Shown one piece after another: positions 32,265-42,361 of a stretch of 64,000 nucleotides of DNA (its first letter is position 1; each line of letters starts with the position of its first letter). The notes beneath the pieces are model-generated. The model was not told the DNA's origin and did not search any database. It saw nothing but the letters and a program-made list of their open reading frames with translations. The translations under genes and the position numbers were made by a program. Source of the stretch: Verticillium longisporum (taxonomy: Eukaryota > Ascomycota > Sordariomycetes > Glomerellales > Plectosphaerellaceae); the NCBI GenBank assembly GCA_019188255.1, contig JAETXT010000008.1, positions 3,906,001 to 3,970,000 of the forward strand, read 5' to 3'.

Positions 32265-35200
32265 TAAATGCCCGAAGGCTCCTCTATACCTCTAGATAAC
32301 CTTCTTTAGCGATCTAGATAGCTCTAAGAACTTATTATAGAGTAGACTTAAATACTTACTATTAAATTATAATAATATAAATAATATACCCGCTTAGAGG
32401 TATAAATCTAGGGCCCGCCTAATAAAAGTATATACTTCGAAGTAGATAATATTAACTAGGAATATAGGACGCCTATTATTTATATTAGTATAATATAATT
32501 AGGGGAATCTATATATTAATAGGATATTAGGTCTTAATATAGCTTATACTTTTCCCTTTTATTAATAATTTAATTATATTCCCTATAATATTACTAAATA
32601 TTTAAGATATTTTAGCTCTTTCTTTAATTTTCCTACTTTCATTTTATCTTTTCTATTCTTTCCTTCTCTCTTTTAGCCTATAGATAACGTAATATACTTA
32701 GAATATAGTAATCCTAAAATACTAAGTATATATAATATCGATATTTTATATTCTTATTCCCTAGCCTAATTCCTATTATATCTATAATTTTTATTATACT
32801 ATTCCCCTAATTATAATATAATCTATTACTTTCTTTTATTTAATTTATCCTAACTAGATACTTATTTAAGTATAGAACTCCTAATTAAGGATTAGGGATA
32901 AATAGAATTAGGATAAATAATAAGGATATACTATAATATAGATATATAGGTTAACCTAATTATATTATTTAAGATTTAAATAGATAATTTAAATTAGGAT
33001 TAGATAACTATACTATAAATATACTAGCTAATATATAAAATACTATTTATAAATATAATTATATTAATATAAAGTATTTACTTTATAATTAATAGCCCTA
33101 TAAACTTTATTATTACTTTAATTATACTATCCTCCTTAGAACCGAGAATACTTACTTTATCCTCTATAAAATCTTAGCTTAATCGCTAAGCGTATTTTCC
33201 CTAATCTTATCTATAATAAGCTAATTATTTATAAAAATATAAGACCTAAAGTTAAGCGCTAATATGAGGTCTCGATTAAGCTATTATCTCCTTATAAGCT
33301 CTAATAGCTTAGAAATAGAATAATAATAAAAGGTTAAGCTCCGAGGACTATAAGTAGGATTAAGAGGGTTATCGAATTTATCCTAATAAAGAAGAGGATT
33401 CTAATTAAGGGCTTTAATCGGGTTATAGAAGATAATCTTAGACTTAGGATATATATACCCCTTCTAAGGTATTTAAATAAAGTTAGAAGGGCTATCCTAG
33501 AAGCTATACTTATATTCTTTATAAATATAGTTAATATAGTTAGCGTAATTAGGAAGGGAGATATATTAGAAATAGGGATATATAATATTAATTTAATTAG
33601 AAGCTAAGAAGGTCGATTATTAATTCTCTTTATATCCTTTATAAAGATTACGATTAATATTATTAAAACCTTATATAATTAATAAGAATAACGTTATAGC
33701 TAAGCGATAATAAGTAATCTTAATAAAGAATAACTTAAAGGGCCTATTTAGCTTAGAAACGATAAAGATATAATAATAGAATATTTAATTAGGGAAACTA
33801 TTAAATATTAATAGCTTCTAATTCTTATAAATATCGAGAAATAAAGAGATATTATTAATATTCTAATTTATTATTAATATTCTAATTTATTTACTTTATT
33901 ACTTTCTAGAACCGCGTAATAATATTAGATTAAGAATTAATATTAAGGATAGATTATTTAAAGACGAGCTCGAAGTATTAAGGAAAGGGATTATTATCTT
34001 TACTTTTACTATTTATAAAGGCCTATTATATAAAATAAATTAATAGCTAAAAAGGTATTAATTAATATATAGAATAGCTTCTAATTAAGGGAATAGAATT
34101 TATAAGAATATAGAAATCGTTAATATCTATTATATATTTAGATTTCTTCTTCTTAAGCTAATTATTAAGCTTATATAGCTAAGGTTAATTATTAGGATAG
34201 TTATCCTTAATAGTATAAAGCTTAAGAGTTTAATTTAAAAGGAATTATAACCTCTAATTAGAAGAACTTATAATAGTAGTATTAATAAATAATATTTAAA
34301 TAATAAGAAGGAAGAAGGAAAAAGGGTATAATAATTCTTATAGCTTTTAAAAAAAAAGGATAGAGCGAAAATAGAATAATAAATAGAATAATACTATTTA
34401 ATTTAATTACTTCGAATTAATAACCTCTTAATAGATTTATTAACTCCTTTCTTTCCTAATTAGGATAATAATTTATTATTAAATTACTTAGAGTTAATAG
34501 CCTTTTAATAGAATAATCGACTTTATAATCTATTATTATAAAAGGGAAGGGGAACTTTCGCCTTAATTAAAGAACCTCTCTTTCTCTCGAATATAAATAC
34601 TATACTTATAGACCTCTTTTATTTACTTCTTAGATATTCTTCTTATTTATAAATAACTTAATTAAAGTAATAATATAATTTATTATTCTATTCTCTAAAT
34701 ACTATTTTCTCTTTCTTTCTTTTTATTATAACCTCTCCTCTCCTTCTACTTTTTTTATTTATAATTTATTCTATTTTTTCCTTTCTATTTACTTTTAATA
34801 TAATTCCCTTAATTATTTACTAGGATATTTAAAAGTAATTATATATTATATAGGGATAATATTTATAAGAGTTATTCTATTATTCTAATAGCTATAAGGA
34901 CTAACCTCTTTAATCTATTTAGAACTCCTATATTATAAACTAATTAAGAAGCGCTCTTCCTTATTTCCTTTAATTAATTAAAGCTTATATTTATTTTAAT
35001 AATAGTAATACCCTTAGATAAACTTATATTTAATCTAGAAAATAAATAGTTCCGAATTAATTATAATATACTTAATTACCTTAATATTATATTTAATAGA
35101 GTTTATATCGATTCCCTTAAAGGGAATTAATCTAATTAATATATTAATTAGATTTTATAAAAATACTTAGTACTAGATAGGTAGAAGTAATAGAAAGTAA

Positions 35201-35536
35201 GAATAGGCCGAAAATATATCTTAAGAGTCTAGCTATCTTATTAAGCGAGGCCTAGTAATAGTACTATTTAATTATTCCCTCTAGAATCTTATAATCTATA
35301 TAGAGTACCCTATACCTCCTTACTTCCTAATTAGATTAACCTCCTAAGGAAGCTTATTACCTCTATCTCTAACCTATATATTAGAGGAATTATATTAATA
35401 AGGGTTAGTAAATACCTCCCTCCTAATAGCTAGGGCTAGGATATAGCTAGCTAAGAAGATAAATCTTATTTAGTTTTAATATATAATAATATAGAAAAGA
35501 ATATATAGCTCTCTATTTAGGAGATAGCTATTAGTC
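32265..35536 (+). repeat. Outer left arm of a giant palindrome (RIP-degenerated)
   Basis: Reads as the reverse complement of 47,390-49,320 joined to 51,183-52,500; the two sums agree (3,272 against about 3,249 bases). Examples: 33,270-33,530 against 51,245-51,500, and 35,180-35,530 against 47,395-47,760. CpA/TpG are nearly absent. No coding relic was recognised. The last five bases, TAGTC (35,532-35,536), are one copy of the Gypsy target-site duplication. Confidence 0.8.
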
Positions 35537-35969
35537 TGTTACGACCTGGCAGCTTCCGAAGGGGGAACACTGTCAGAGGGTTAGGGTTGCTGTTTGCAGA
35601 AGCTTAGGTTGTGACTCTGAGACGATGTGGTGTCGTAAGGCGTTGCGCACTCGTTACAATGGATACAAGGTAAGACTTAGATTGATCACTGTCGTGAGAA
35701 AGAATGTATCTACAAGTACCGAATGCCCGTCCTTATATACCTGTCATTCTGTCCTTGTCGTGTTGGGTTGGTGAGTCCATGTTGGATGGCTCACCTTTCT
35801 TGTCGTGATCCTGTTGCTTGGGTCACGGTGTGGTTAGTGACCGGATCACTTTGAGAATCGTGATCTGGTCACGGTCACGTGAGTGATCCTGTGGGTCCGT
35901 GCGGCGCGTCCGATCGCCTGCGGGGTGTCCTGCCTGGTGTCCTGGTGACGACCGGGCTGGGGCGTTACA
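35537..35969 (-). repeat. 3' LTR of the Gypsy element
   Basis: 433 bp, plus-strand ends TGTTACGACC and GGGCGTTACA. By eye no difference from the copy at 41929-42361, so the insertion is recent. Its right edge borders the polypurine tract, which fixes it as the 3' LTR of a minus-strand element. Confidence 0.93.
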
Positions 35970-35971
35970 TG

Positions 35972-35983
35972 ATTCTCCTCCTC
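35972..35983 (-). other. Polypurine tract of the Gypsy element
   Basis: Minus strand reads GGAGGAGGAGAA, then TCA and the LTR start TGTAACG. A purine run next to the 3' LTR is the standard primer for plus-strand DNA synthesis in LTR elements. Confidence 0.75.
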
Positions 35984-36074
35984 CAGGTCGATGTCCCAGC
36001 GACCCTTACTTGTAAGCGCCGCACCCCAGGTAATTATGTCCCTCAACTTGTTCTTCCTTCATGATACTAACGAA

Positions 36075-36697
36075 ATGTCGAGTCGTGTCGAAAAACCAAA
36101 GTCCCTGTCTGCTCGAAAGCGACAAGAACAGTTTGATTTTATTGAGCTTCGTGGCTACGACGTCATGCCGTGTTCCTTCTGCCAACGGAAGGGTTGGAAG
36201 TGTCGTATGGTGGAGGGCGTCAGTCGCTGCTCCGAATGCGTTCGTCGCGGTCGCTCCTGCGATGGTTCGGGGTGCCCGTCAACGCTCGTGAGTGCCTGTA
36301 GTGGTGTCTCTCTCGCTTTCTCAGTCCGCTAACCCATAGTAGTGTCTCGCATCACCCAGGAGCTAGGCAAGCTGGACAAGAAGGAGCTGGATGAGGAGGC
36401 GCGTTTGGAGGAGCTGCAGTCTCAAGTGGCGGAAGCTCTCAGTCGTTTGAAGCGCCTTCGTACTCAGAAGCGATCTCTTCATGAGAGGGGTGTGAAGATG
36501 GTGAACCAAGGGTTGCAGTCTCTGGACGAGTTGGATTCCGCGGAGCGGAGGAGTCTGAGGCCGTGGTGGCCGTGCAAGCGGCTGGGGGTTTCGGGGTTAT
36601 TGATTGGAGCGCCTTGGGCTCCTTTGACCCGGAGTCGCTTGATTTCCTTGGGACTGGTGATACTGCTTCAGCAACTGTGGGCAGTTCAGGTTCTTGA
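36075..36697 (+). CDS. Antisense Zn2Cys6-cluster plus coiled-coil protein inside the Gypsy element
   Basis: Encoded opposite to gag-pol, 106 bases inside the LTR. ATG at 36075; exon 1 to 36297, intron 36298-36342 (45 nt, GCTAAC branch), exon 2 from 36343. Residues C33, C36, C43, C52, C55 and C62 have spacing C-x2-C-x6-C-x8-C-x2-C-x6-C, the fungal Zn(II)2Cys6 binuclear cluster, in a basic context. Exon 2 encodes a charged heptad-like helix (about 60 residues, starting I-T-Q-E-L-G-K-L-D-K-K-E-L). After A-E-R at 36,546-36,549 the natural-looking frame changes by -1 and ends E-A-V-V-A-V-Q-A-A-G-G-F-G-V-I-D-W to TGA at 36697, overlapping the 3' end of the integrase frame by about 100 bases. I recall similar short cluster-plus-coiled-coil proteins in annotated fungal genomes. 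Function unknown; a DNA-binding regulator is one idea. Confidence 0.6.
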
Positions 36698-38022
36698 TTG
36701 GTTCCCATGTATTTTCTTCATGCCCATAGTTTTTCCATTTGATGAGGTATTCGTCTTGTTTGTTCGTTTTTCTGTAGTCGATGATTCTTTCGACTTCGTA
36801 TTCGTTTGTGTCTTCTACTTCCACGCTGGTTGCGAGTGGTGCGTTCGGTGGTGCTGGTTCCAAAAGTGCTATGTGAAAAACGGGGTGAATCTTCATGTTC
36901 TCTGGCAATGAGAGGTGGTAGTTGGTATCCGAGAGTTTCTTGAGAATTTTAAAAGGTCCTAGTTTCTTGAAGTCCAATTTGTCGTTTGGTCGTTTGGTTT
37001 TGATGTTTCGGCGGATAAGGTAGACGCTACCTCCCTCCTGTAAGGATGGTCCCTTCATCCTTGTTTTGTTGGCGTACGTGGTCATTCTGGTACGTACGAG
37101 CTCGAGGTCGAGCTTGATCTGGTCCTGGATCTTGCGGATGCTGGCCGCAATGTTGGTTGCTTTTGGCGTGTCTGGTGCTTCGCGGCGTTCCGCGTAGGCT
37201 GTTGGGTTGTACCCATAGTTGGCATAGAAGGGTGACTCCTTTGTGGACTCGCTTGGTGAGCTGTTGTATGCAAACTGTGCGATGGGTAGTAATGTGACCC
37301 AGTCATCCTGTTGGTAGTTGATATAACACCGGAGGTACTGCTCCAAAGTCTGGTTCGTTCTTTCCGTTTGTCCGTCTGTCTGCGGGTGAAAAGCCGTGGA
37401 TAGTTTATGTTTGGCTCCAAGTTGAGCGATGAGTGACTTCCAGAAGTTACTGGTGAAGAGCTTGTCTCTATCTGACACCAGTTCTTTTGGGAGTCCGTGC
37501 TGTCCTACAATGTTTCTGAGGAAGACATAGGCGAGGTCTTCTGCCGTTCCTGTGGCTTTATACGGGAGAAAATATGAGTACTTAGTGAGTCGGTCTACGA
37601 CTACTAGGATGTTGTCGTAAGAGGTCCCAGTTAAGGGTTCCTTCGATGGTGGCAGGCTGGTGATGAAGTCCAGTGAGACTGACTCCCAGGCTGCTGCTGG
37701 TACTGGCAAAGCCTTGAGTTCTCCGTAAGGCCTGTGCCTTTCTGCCTTGCTCTTTTTGCAGAGGTCGCAGTTGCGAATGACTGTTGTGACGTCCTGTCTG
37801 GTTCCTTTGAAGTTATGGTGTTTCTTAAGTCGAGCGAAGGTCTTCGCTACTCCTTGGTGCCCGTGGGCCTTGGCTTCGTGGACTTGTCGAATTAGTTCCA
37901 ATGCTTCCGTAGGTGGTCTGGCGGGTGTCACGCGAGTGGTGACTGCCAGCGTTCGGTGATAAGGGATGAGATTCCCTTCTTTGTCTTTCGCCAGGATGGC
38001 GTTAATGTTGGGGGCGTGTTTT
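36597..38022 (-). CDS. Gypsy integrase with C-terminal chromodomain (Pol, downstream frame)
   Basis: Continues Pol in the -1 frame from about 38,022. Residues are numbered from the Met-equivalent codon at 37931. The zinc-binding H-x-H/C-D-L-C region lies at 18-58 (H25, C55, C58). The catalytic core has D88, D154 and E190, with 35 residues between the last two (D,D35E); landmarks are L-V-S-D-R-D-K-L-F and H-P-Q-T-D-G-Q-T-E-R. The GPY/F-like linker L-G-P-F-K-I-L is at 324-330. A chromodomain follows at 377-425 (Y-E-V-E-R-I-I-D, then Y-L-I-K-W-K-N-Y and N-T-W-E-P). Chromodomains of chromoviruses bind histone marks and steer insertion to heterochromatin, which matches the position of this copy inside RIP-type sequence. 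Nuclear enzyme. Confidence 0.92.
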
Positions 38023-39973
38023 GTTCATGATCTGAGCGTCTGCTCAGAATGTCTGCCCTGCCATTCTCAGATCCTTTGCGATAGATGATGGTGAAGTTGA
38101 ATTCCGAAAGGAATTCTGCCCATCTTATTTGGCGTTTGTTGAGGTCTTTGTTCGTTGTGAAGTGTGCAAGATTTTTGTGGTCGGTGTAGACCTTGACTTC
38201 GTGTCGTGCTCCGGAGAGATACGTTCTCCATTCTTTGAAGGCTTCGATGATTGCCATGAGTTCTTTGTCGTGTATCTGATAATTGAGCTCTGGTCCGTGT
38301 AGCTTCTTCGAGAAGAACGCTACTGGGTGCAGGCGTCCTTGGTCGTCCCTTTGTCCTAACTGTCCTCCAATGGCGAAGTCGGAGGCATCTGTCTCGACTT
38401 CCATGGGTTTTTCGGGGTCTATCATTCGGAGGACTGGTTCGCTGAGGACGGCATCGATAATTTGGCGAAATGCCTTTTCTTGGGGTTCGTTCCATGCGAA
38501 CTCTATTTCCTTGACCGTGAGGCTCGTCAAAGGATTGGCAGTCTTGCTGTATCCTTTTAGGAATCGTCGGTAGAAGTTGACGAAACCGAGGAATGCTCTG
38601 ACGTCCTTGACGTTCTTTGGTGTAGGCCATTCCCTGATGGCTGCCACTTTGGATTTTTCCATCCTGATTTCTCCTGGGGTGATCGTATACCCTAGGAAAT
38701 CTACTTCCTGTGTGTGGAACTTGGCTTTTTCTGGTTCTACTAACAGCTCGTGCTGGTGTAGTCGTGTGAGGACCTGGTGGACGTGTCCCTTGTGTTCTTC
38801 CACTGTCTTCGAGAAGATCAGAATGTCATCGAGATACACCACCACGAAGACGTCCAGGAATTCTCGCAGTACATCGTTGATCATGTTTTGGAAGGTTGCG
38901 GGAGCGTTGGTCAATCCGAATGGCATGACCAAGTACTCGTAGTGTCCTCGTCGTGTTCGGAATGCCGTTTTCCATTCCTCTCCATCCTTGATGCGGATGA
39001 GGTTATATGCTCCTTTGAGGTCGAGCGCTGTGAACCAATTGGCTCCTGCTAATGCGTCCCTGAGTTCTGATATCAGAGGCAATGGGTAGCAGTTCTTGAT
39101 GGTAATGTCGTTCAACTGTCTGTAGTCGACGCATAGTCTTTCCTTGCCATTCTTCTTTGGCACAAAGAGAATCGGGTATCCTGCTGGGGATGTCGATGGT
39201 CGGATGTATCCTTTTCTGAGGTTCTCCTTGAGATACTCGTCGAGAGTATCCATCTGTCGAGGGTTCAATCCGTAGATCTTGTTGAATCGGGGGCTCTCCC
39301 CTTCCTTGATTGGGATTTCGTGGTCGTAGTGTGTGTGCTTAGGTAGCACCGTGTCGACTTCTTCCCTGAAGATCTTTTCGTACTTCCAGTATTCCTTGGG
39401 TACGTTCTGCAGTCTTTCTTGCTGTTCTGTTGTGAGCTCCTCCGGGGTTGTCTCCTCTGAGTTGTCCCTATTCGTGAGGGCTAGTTGGAGGTCGCTTGAG
39501 AGACCGCTCGTGGGTCTTTCCTCAGGGGCTGACGTACTCCACTGGACGCGGCCAGCTGTCCAGTCAATCTGAGGGTTCCATTGTCTGAGCCATGGGATGC
39601 CTAGGATGATTTGTTTTCCTCCCATGTTGGTGATGTCGAAGGTTATGTGACCTTGACGGCGAGAGATGAACACCTGGAGGGGCGCAGTCTCCGTGTTCAC
39701 GATCCCTCCTCCGTATGAGACCGCTTGTCCTTCCACCGTGCTGAGTTGATAGGGTTCCTCCTTATATTTCCATGTGATCTTATTCTTGTTGATGTATTCG
39801 GGGCTCATGTAGTTGCCCTGGGCGCCGCTGTCTAGTAGCGCGCTTGCCCATCGTCCTCCTACGTTTACTCTCACGTAGAGGTGATTCGTGCCGTGGGTTC
39901 GTTCGGCTGAGCAGATCGCTCTTACTTCCTTCGTCGGTCGTTGTCCCTGTCCGACCGACGCTTGCCTTTTCCC
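37928..39973 (-). CDS. Gypsy Pol: protease, reverse transcriptase, RNase H
   Basis: In the -1 frame relative to Gag, with no ATG near its start, so it is expected as a Gag-Pol fusion entered at the slippery site. Residues below count from the frame-opening codon at 40,000. Aspartic protease: A-L-L-D-S-G-A-Q-G (D57). RT: V-D-Y-R-Q-L-N-D-I, W-F-T-A-L-D-L-K-G-A-Y-N-L, M-P-F-G-L-T-N-A-P-A-T-F, and the catalytic Y-L-D-D at 389-392. RNase H: V-E-T-D-A-S-D-F-A-I-G near 535, then H-D-K-E-L and Y-T-D-H-K-N-L to about 655. The frame stops at 37928. Protein-like sequence crosses to the integrase frame at the A-run 38,019-38,022, so one base is probably missing there. Confidence 0.92.
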   Translation of the reverse strand, partial: GKRQASVGQGQRPTKEVRAICSAERTHGTNHLYVRVNVGGRWASALLDSGAQGNYMSPEYINKNKITWKYKEEPYQLSTVEGQAVSYGGGIVNTETAPLQVFISRRQGHITFDITNMGGKQIILGIPWLRQWNPQIDWTAGRVQWSTSAPEERPTSGLSSDLQLALTNRDNSEETTPEELTTEQQERLQNVPKEYWKYEKIFREEVDTVLPKHTHYDHEIPIKEGESPRFNKIYGLNPRQMDTLDEYLKENLRKGYIRPSTSPAGYPILFVPKKNGKERLCVDYRQLNDITIKNCYPLPLISELRDALAGANWFTALDLKGAYNLIRIKDGEEWKTAFRTRRGHYEYLVMPFGLTNAPATFQNMINDVLREFLDVFVVVYLDDILIFSKTVEEHKGHVHQVLTRLHQHELLVEPEKAKFHTQEVDFLGYTITPGEIRMEKSKVAAIREWPTPKNVKDVRAFLGFVNFYRRFLKGYSKTANPLTSLTVKEIEFAWNEPQEKAFRQIIDAVLSEPVLRMIDPEKPMEVETDASDFAIGGQLGQRDDQGRLHPVAFFSKKLHGPELNYQIHDKELMAIIEAFKEWRTYLSGARHEVKVYTDHKNLAHFTTNKDLNKRQIRWAEFLSEFNFTIIYRKGSENGRADILSRRSDHEQNTPPTLTPSWRKTKKGISSLITERWQSPLA

Positions 39974-41865
39974 GAAGGCGGCGGCATGGTAGGTGGCCAC
40001 GTTGTGTTTAGATTGCTTGGGTCGAGGTTGTCGTCGTCCTTATAATGGACCCTGAAGAGTGGCTTCTTGACGTGTTTCATACGGTGAAGCCTCCAATCTC
40101 TGGCCTTGGCCATATAGTGCTTTATGCACGCGTCATTATCGCAGTCCTCCCATCTGGCATGGTCTTGGTAGCATTTGTCGTGATAAGCGGGGTCTGGTCG
40201 GAACGTGAGCCGACCTTGACTGTATTCGTCCATGTGTAGGATCCATTTGCGACTTTCCTGTTCGAACTCTACCGTTACTCGTGGCTCGGTCCAGTGGTTG
40301 CGCGGGAGAAACCGGTGCGCGGCTTTCTCTTTGAAATGATATTCGCAGTCGTCGTAGACACATTCGGGCCAAAACAACTGATAGTGTTGTTCGTGGGCGT
40401 GGTGGAGTGCTGGATGGTCTCCTACCATGAGTCGTACGTTTTCTTTCGTGCTTTCTTGCTTTCGGGCGCTGGCCTTCCATGGCTTGGTCCCGTAGTAGAT
40501 GAGTTCGTCCCACGGTACAAGGGGATCGTAATCCTCACTAGGGTTGCTAACGGCGTAGGTCTGTGTTGGGATGTGGAGTTGAAGTTGTCCCAACGGGGGT
40601 TCCTCCTTCTGGCTTGCTTGCGTGTATTCGTCCCATTCCTCGTTGCTCATAAGTCCAACGTGGGGTGCGGCCTGTGGTTCCGGGTGAGCTTGTTCATAAG
40701 CCCTTTCTTCGTCTGTATCGATTTCCTGGGTCTCCGGCGTTACTTGCTGGGCCCATTTCTGAATTCGTCTTTCCTTCCTGGTGGTGACCATCATGGCCAG
40801 GGTTCTTTGTCCCGTAGGTGCCCTGGGGAACCATCCATTCTGTTCCTTACTGTCCTTGTGGGTCAGGCAATCATCCTGGTAACAGAAGGTCCAGTTAGTT
40901 TTGGCATGGTCCTGGTGTTGAGTATGGTTGAGCTGTCGTTCGTTTACGGGTTTCCAGGGCTTCTTAGGTTGCCGGCATTCTCGAGCCATATGCCCGTTTT
41001 TGCCGCAGTTGTAGCATTTCATGTCCTTGAGATCCTTCGGTTTGCCATGTCTGGTATTGTCGAGCTGCATGGGTCCTGCATGGGTGGTCTGTCCCCAAGC
41101 CGTGCTGACGCGGGGTTTGTCGTGCTGGTACTTGCGTCCTTGATTGGATCGGTGGTGGGGAATGCGAGGGTTCCATGGTCCTATAGCGGGCTTTCGTCCC
41201 TTTTCTATTCTGCGTTCGTACTGGCGATCGTCGATTTTGACGGCCATGGCGATGTACTCGGTGAGGGTTTCGGGTCTATCCTCCCGGATGAGGTCGTCTT
41301 TGACGGCGTCTTTGAGTCCTTCGTAGAAACGGGCCATGAGAGCGGACTCTGTCCAATCGAGTCGACTGGCTAAGAGTCGAAACTCCGTGGCGTACTTAGT
41401 GGCTGGCCCGGTCTGTTTGAGCTGAAGGATTTTTCTTTCGTTTTGTCGTTCCTCGTCCACGTCCCCAAACGCTCCTTTAATGGCTTCTTCGAATGCGTTC
41501 ATACCTGCGTAGATGTCCTGGGTGGCCTGCTTCATATCTTCTTTCTTGGTGTGGGTGGAATAGTCCCTAATGAAGGGTTCGAACCAGTGCAAGGCGTCCC
41601 CTTTGAGGTAAGAGGAGGCGTTGGCGACCTTCTCGCCCCAGTACTTAAGTTGGCCCTCATTGGCTTTGTGGTACTGGCGTACCTGGGTGATGAAAGACTG
41701 AAGTGCCCTAGGGTTGCCGTCGAATGACTGAGGGGGAAGAGCCTTCATGCTCGTTCCGCCTTGAAGTTGTTGCATTGAGGCTCGGAGCTGTTCGTTCTCC
41801 GAACGGAGCTCCTGGATCATAGCGGCCAAGTTGCTGGCGCTGTTTCCGACGCTGTTGGTGGACAT
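39922..41865 (-). CDS. Gypsy Gag with zinc knuckle and three extra His/Cys modules
   Basis: 647 residues, ATG at 41865, 63 bases inside the 5' LTR. Residues 13-36 form a coiled coil (M-I-Q-E-L-R-S-E-N-E-Q-L). Residues 45-215 match the retrotransposon capsid region (L-H-W-F-E-P-F, A-S-R-L-D-W-T-E-S-A-L). CCHC knuckle C-Y-N-C-G-K-N-G-H-M-A-R-E-C is at 284-297. Beyond the knuckle are 350 residues that most Gags lack, holding three modules at 314-348, 488-522 and 562-595. The first two share H-x2-H-x2-H-x4-W-x2-C-x4-C-x2-H-x3-K-x7-R exactly; the third keeps W, C, C, H, K, R at the same spacing. The C-terminus is basic (G-K-G-K-R-R). It assembles the virus-like particle in the cytoplasm and packages RNA; the role of the extra modules is unknown. 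Confidence 0.92.
   Translation of the reverse strand: MSTNSVGNSASNLAAMIQELRSENEQLRASMQQLQGGTSMKALPPQSFDGNPRALQSFITQVRQYHKANEGQLKYWGEKVANASSYLKGDALHWFEPFIRDYSTHTKKEDMKQATQDIYAGMNAFEEAIKGAFGDVDEERQNERKILQLKQTGPATKYATEFRLLASRLDWTESALMARFYEGLKDAVKDDLIREDRPETLTEYIAMAVKIDDRQYERRIEKGRKPAIGPWNPRIPHHRSNQGRKYQHDKPRVSTAWGQTTHAGPMQLDNTRHGKPKDLKDMKCYNCGKNGHMARECRQPKKPWKPVNERQLNHTQHQDHAKTNWTFCYQDDCLTHKDSKEQNGWFPRAPTGQRTLAMMVTTRKERRIQKWAQQVTPETQEIDTDEERAYEQAHPEPQAAPHVGLMSNEEWDEYTQASQKEEPPLGQLQLHIPTQTYAVSNPSEDYDPLVPWDELIYYGTKPWKASARKQESTKENVRLMVGDHPALHHAHEQHYQLFWPECVYDDCEYHFKEKAAHRFLPRNHWTEPRVTVEFEQESRKWILHMDEYSQGRLTFRPDPAYHDKCYQDHARWEDCDNDACIKHYMAKARDWRLHRMKHVKKPLFRVHYKDDDNLDPSNLNTTWPPTMPPPSGKGKRRSDRDNDRRRK
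39967..39973 (-). promoter_or_regulatory. -1 ribosomal frameshift heptamer (G GGA AAA) between Gag and Pol
   Basis: On the minus strand the Gag frame reads TCG GGA AAA GGC; slipping back one base gives GGG AAA AGG, exactly the Pol frame. This fits the X-XXY-YYZ rule and lies in the overlap before the Gag stop (39,922-39,924). No stem-loop or pseudoknot downstream was modelled. Confidence 0.75.
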
Positions 41866-41928
41866 TGTTCCTGTGGTAAGTATTGCTCAGTGTCACAAGG
41901 TAAACCTACTGAACAAGAGTGATCAAAA

Positions 41929-42361
41929 TGTTACGACCTGGCAGCTTCCGAAGGGGGAACACTGTCAGAGGGTTAGGGTTGCTGTTTGCAGAAGCTTAGG
42001 TTGTGACTCTGAGACGATGTGGTGTCGTAAGGCGTTGCGCACTCGTTACAATGGATACAAGGTAAGACTTAGATTGATCACTGTCGTGAGAAAGAATGTA
42101 TCTACAAGTACCGAATGCCCGTCCTTATATACCTGTCATTCTGTCCTTGTCGTGTTGGGTTGGTGAGTCCATGTTGGATGGCTCACCTTTCTTGTCGTGA
42201 TCCTGTTGCTTGGGTCACGGTGTGGTTAGTGACCGGATCACTTTGAGAATCGTGATCTGGTCACGGTCACGTGAGTGATCCTGTGGGTCCGTGCGGCGCG
42301 TCCGATCGCCTGCGGGGTGTCCTGCCTGGTGTCCTGGTGACGACCGGGCTGGGGCGTTACA
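41929..42361 (-). repeat. 5' LTR of the Gypsy element
   Basis: 433 bp, appears identical to 35537-35969. It should contain the promoter for the minus-strand gag-pol transcript. TAGTC at 42,362-42,366 is the second copy of the target duplication. Confidence 0.93.

Larger units (their letters stand above)
35537..42361 (-). mobile_element. Full-length chromodomain Gypsy (chromovirus) LTR retrotransposon
   Basis: 6,825 bp, bounded by identical 433-bp LTRs with TG...CA ends and flanked by the 5-bp duplication TAGTC (35,532-35,536 and 42,362-42,366). Order along the minus strand is LTR, Gag, Pol (protease, RT, RNase H), integrase with chromodomain, polypurine tract, LTR; integrase after RNase H is the Ty3/Gypsy order. 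The mirrored arm at 47,390 carries the same target without the element. Composition is normal, so it arrived after the surroundings had been RIP-mutated. Next to the 5' LTR the expected tRNA-type primer site is not obvious (minus strand TTTTGATCACTCTTG). A frameshift in Pol makes autonomy of this copy doubtful. Confidence 0.95.

Noticed and set aside
36343..36911. Longer C-terminus for the antisense Zn2Cys6 gene, to 36,911
   Set aside because: After 36,549 this frame is the shadow of the integrase; the -1 frame ending at 36,697 has far more protein-like composition.
40294..41373. A 359-codon plus-strand open frame inside the Gypsy element
   Set aside because: Antisense shadow of Gag; hydrophobic composition comes from reading its codons backwards. 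Unlike the frame at 36,075 it has no motif or splice structure.
41900..41928. Search for a tRNA primer-binding site next to the 5' LTR
   Set aside because: The minus-strand sequence TTTTGATCACTCTTG does not match a tRNA 3' end that I recognise; self-priming or a tRNA fragment is possible but unsupported.
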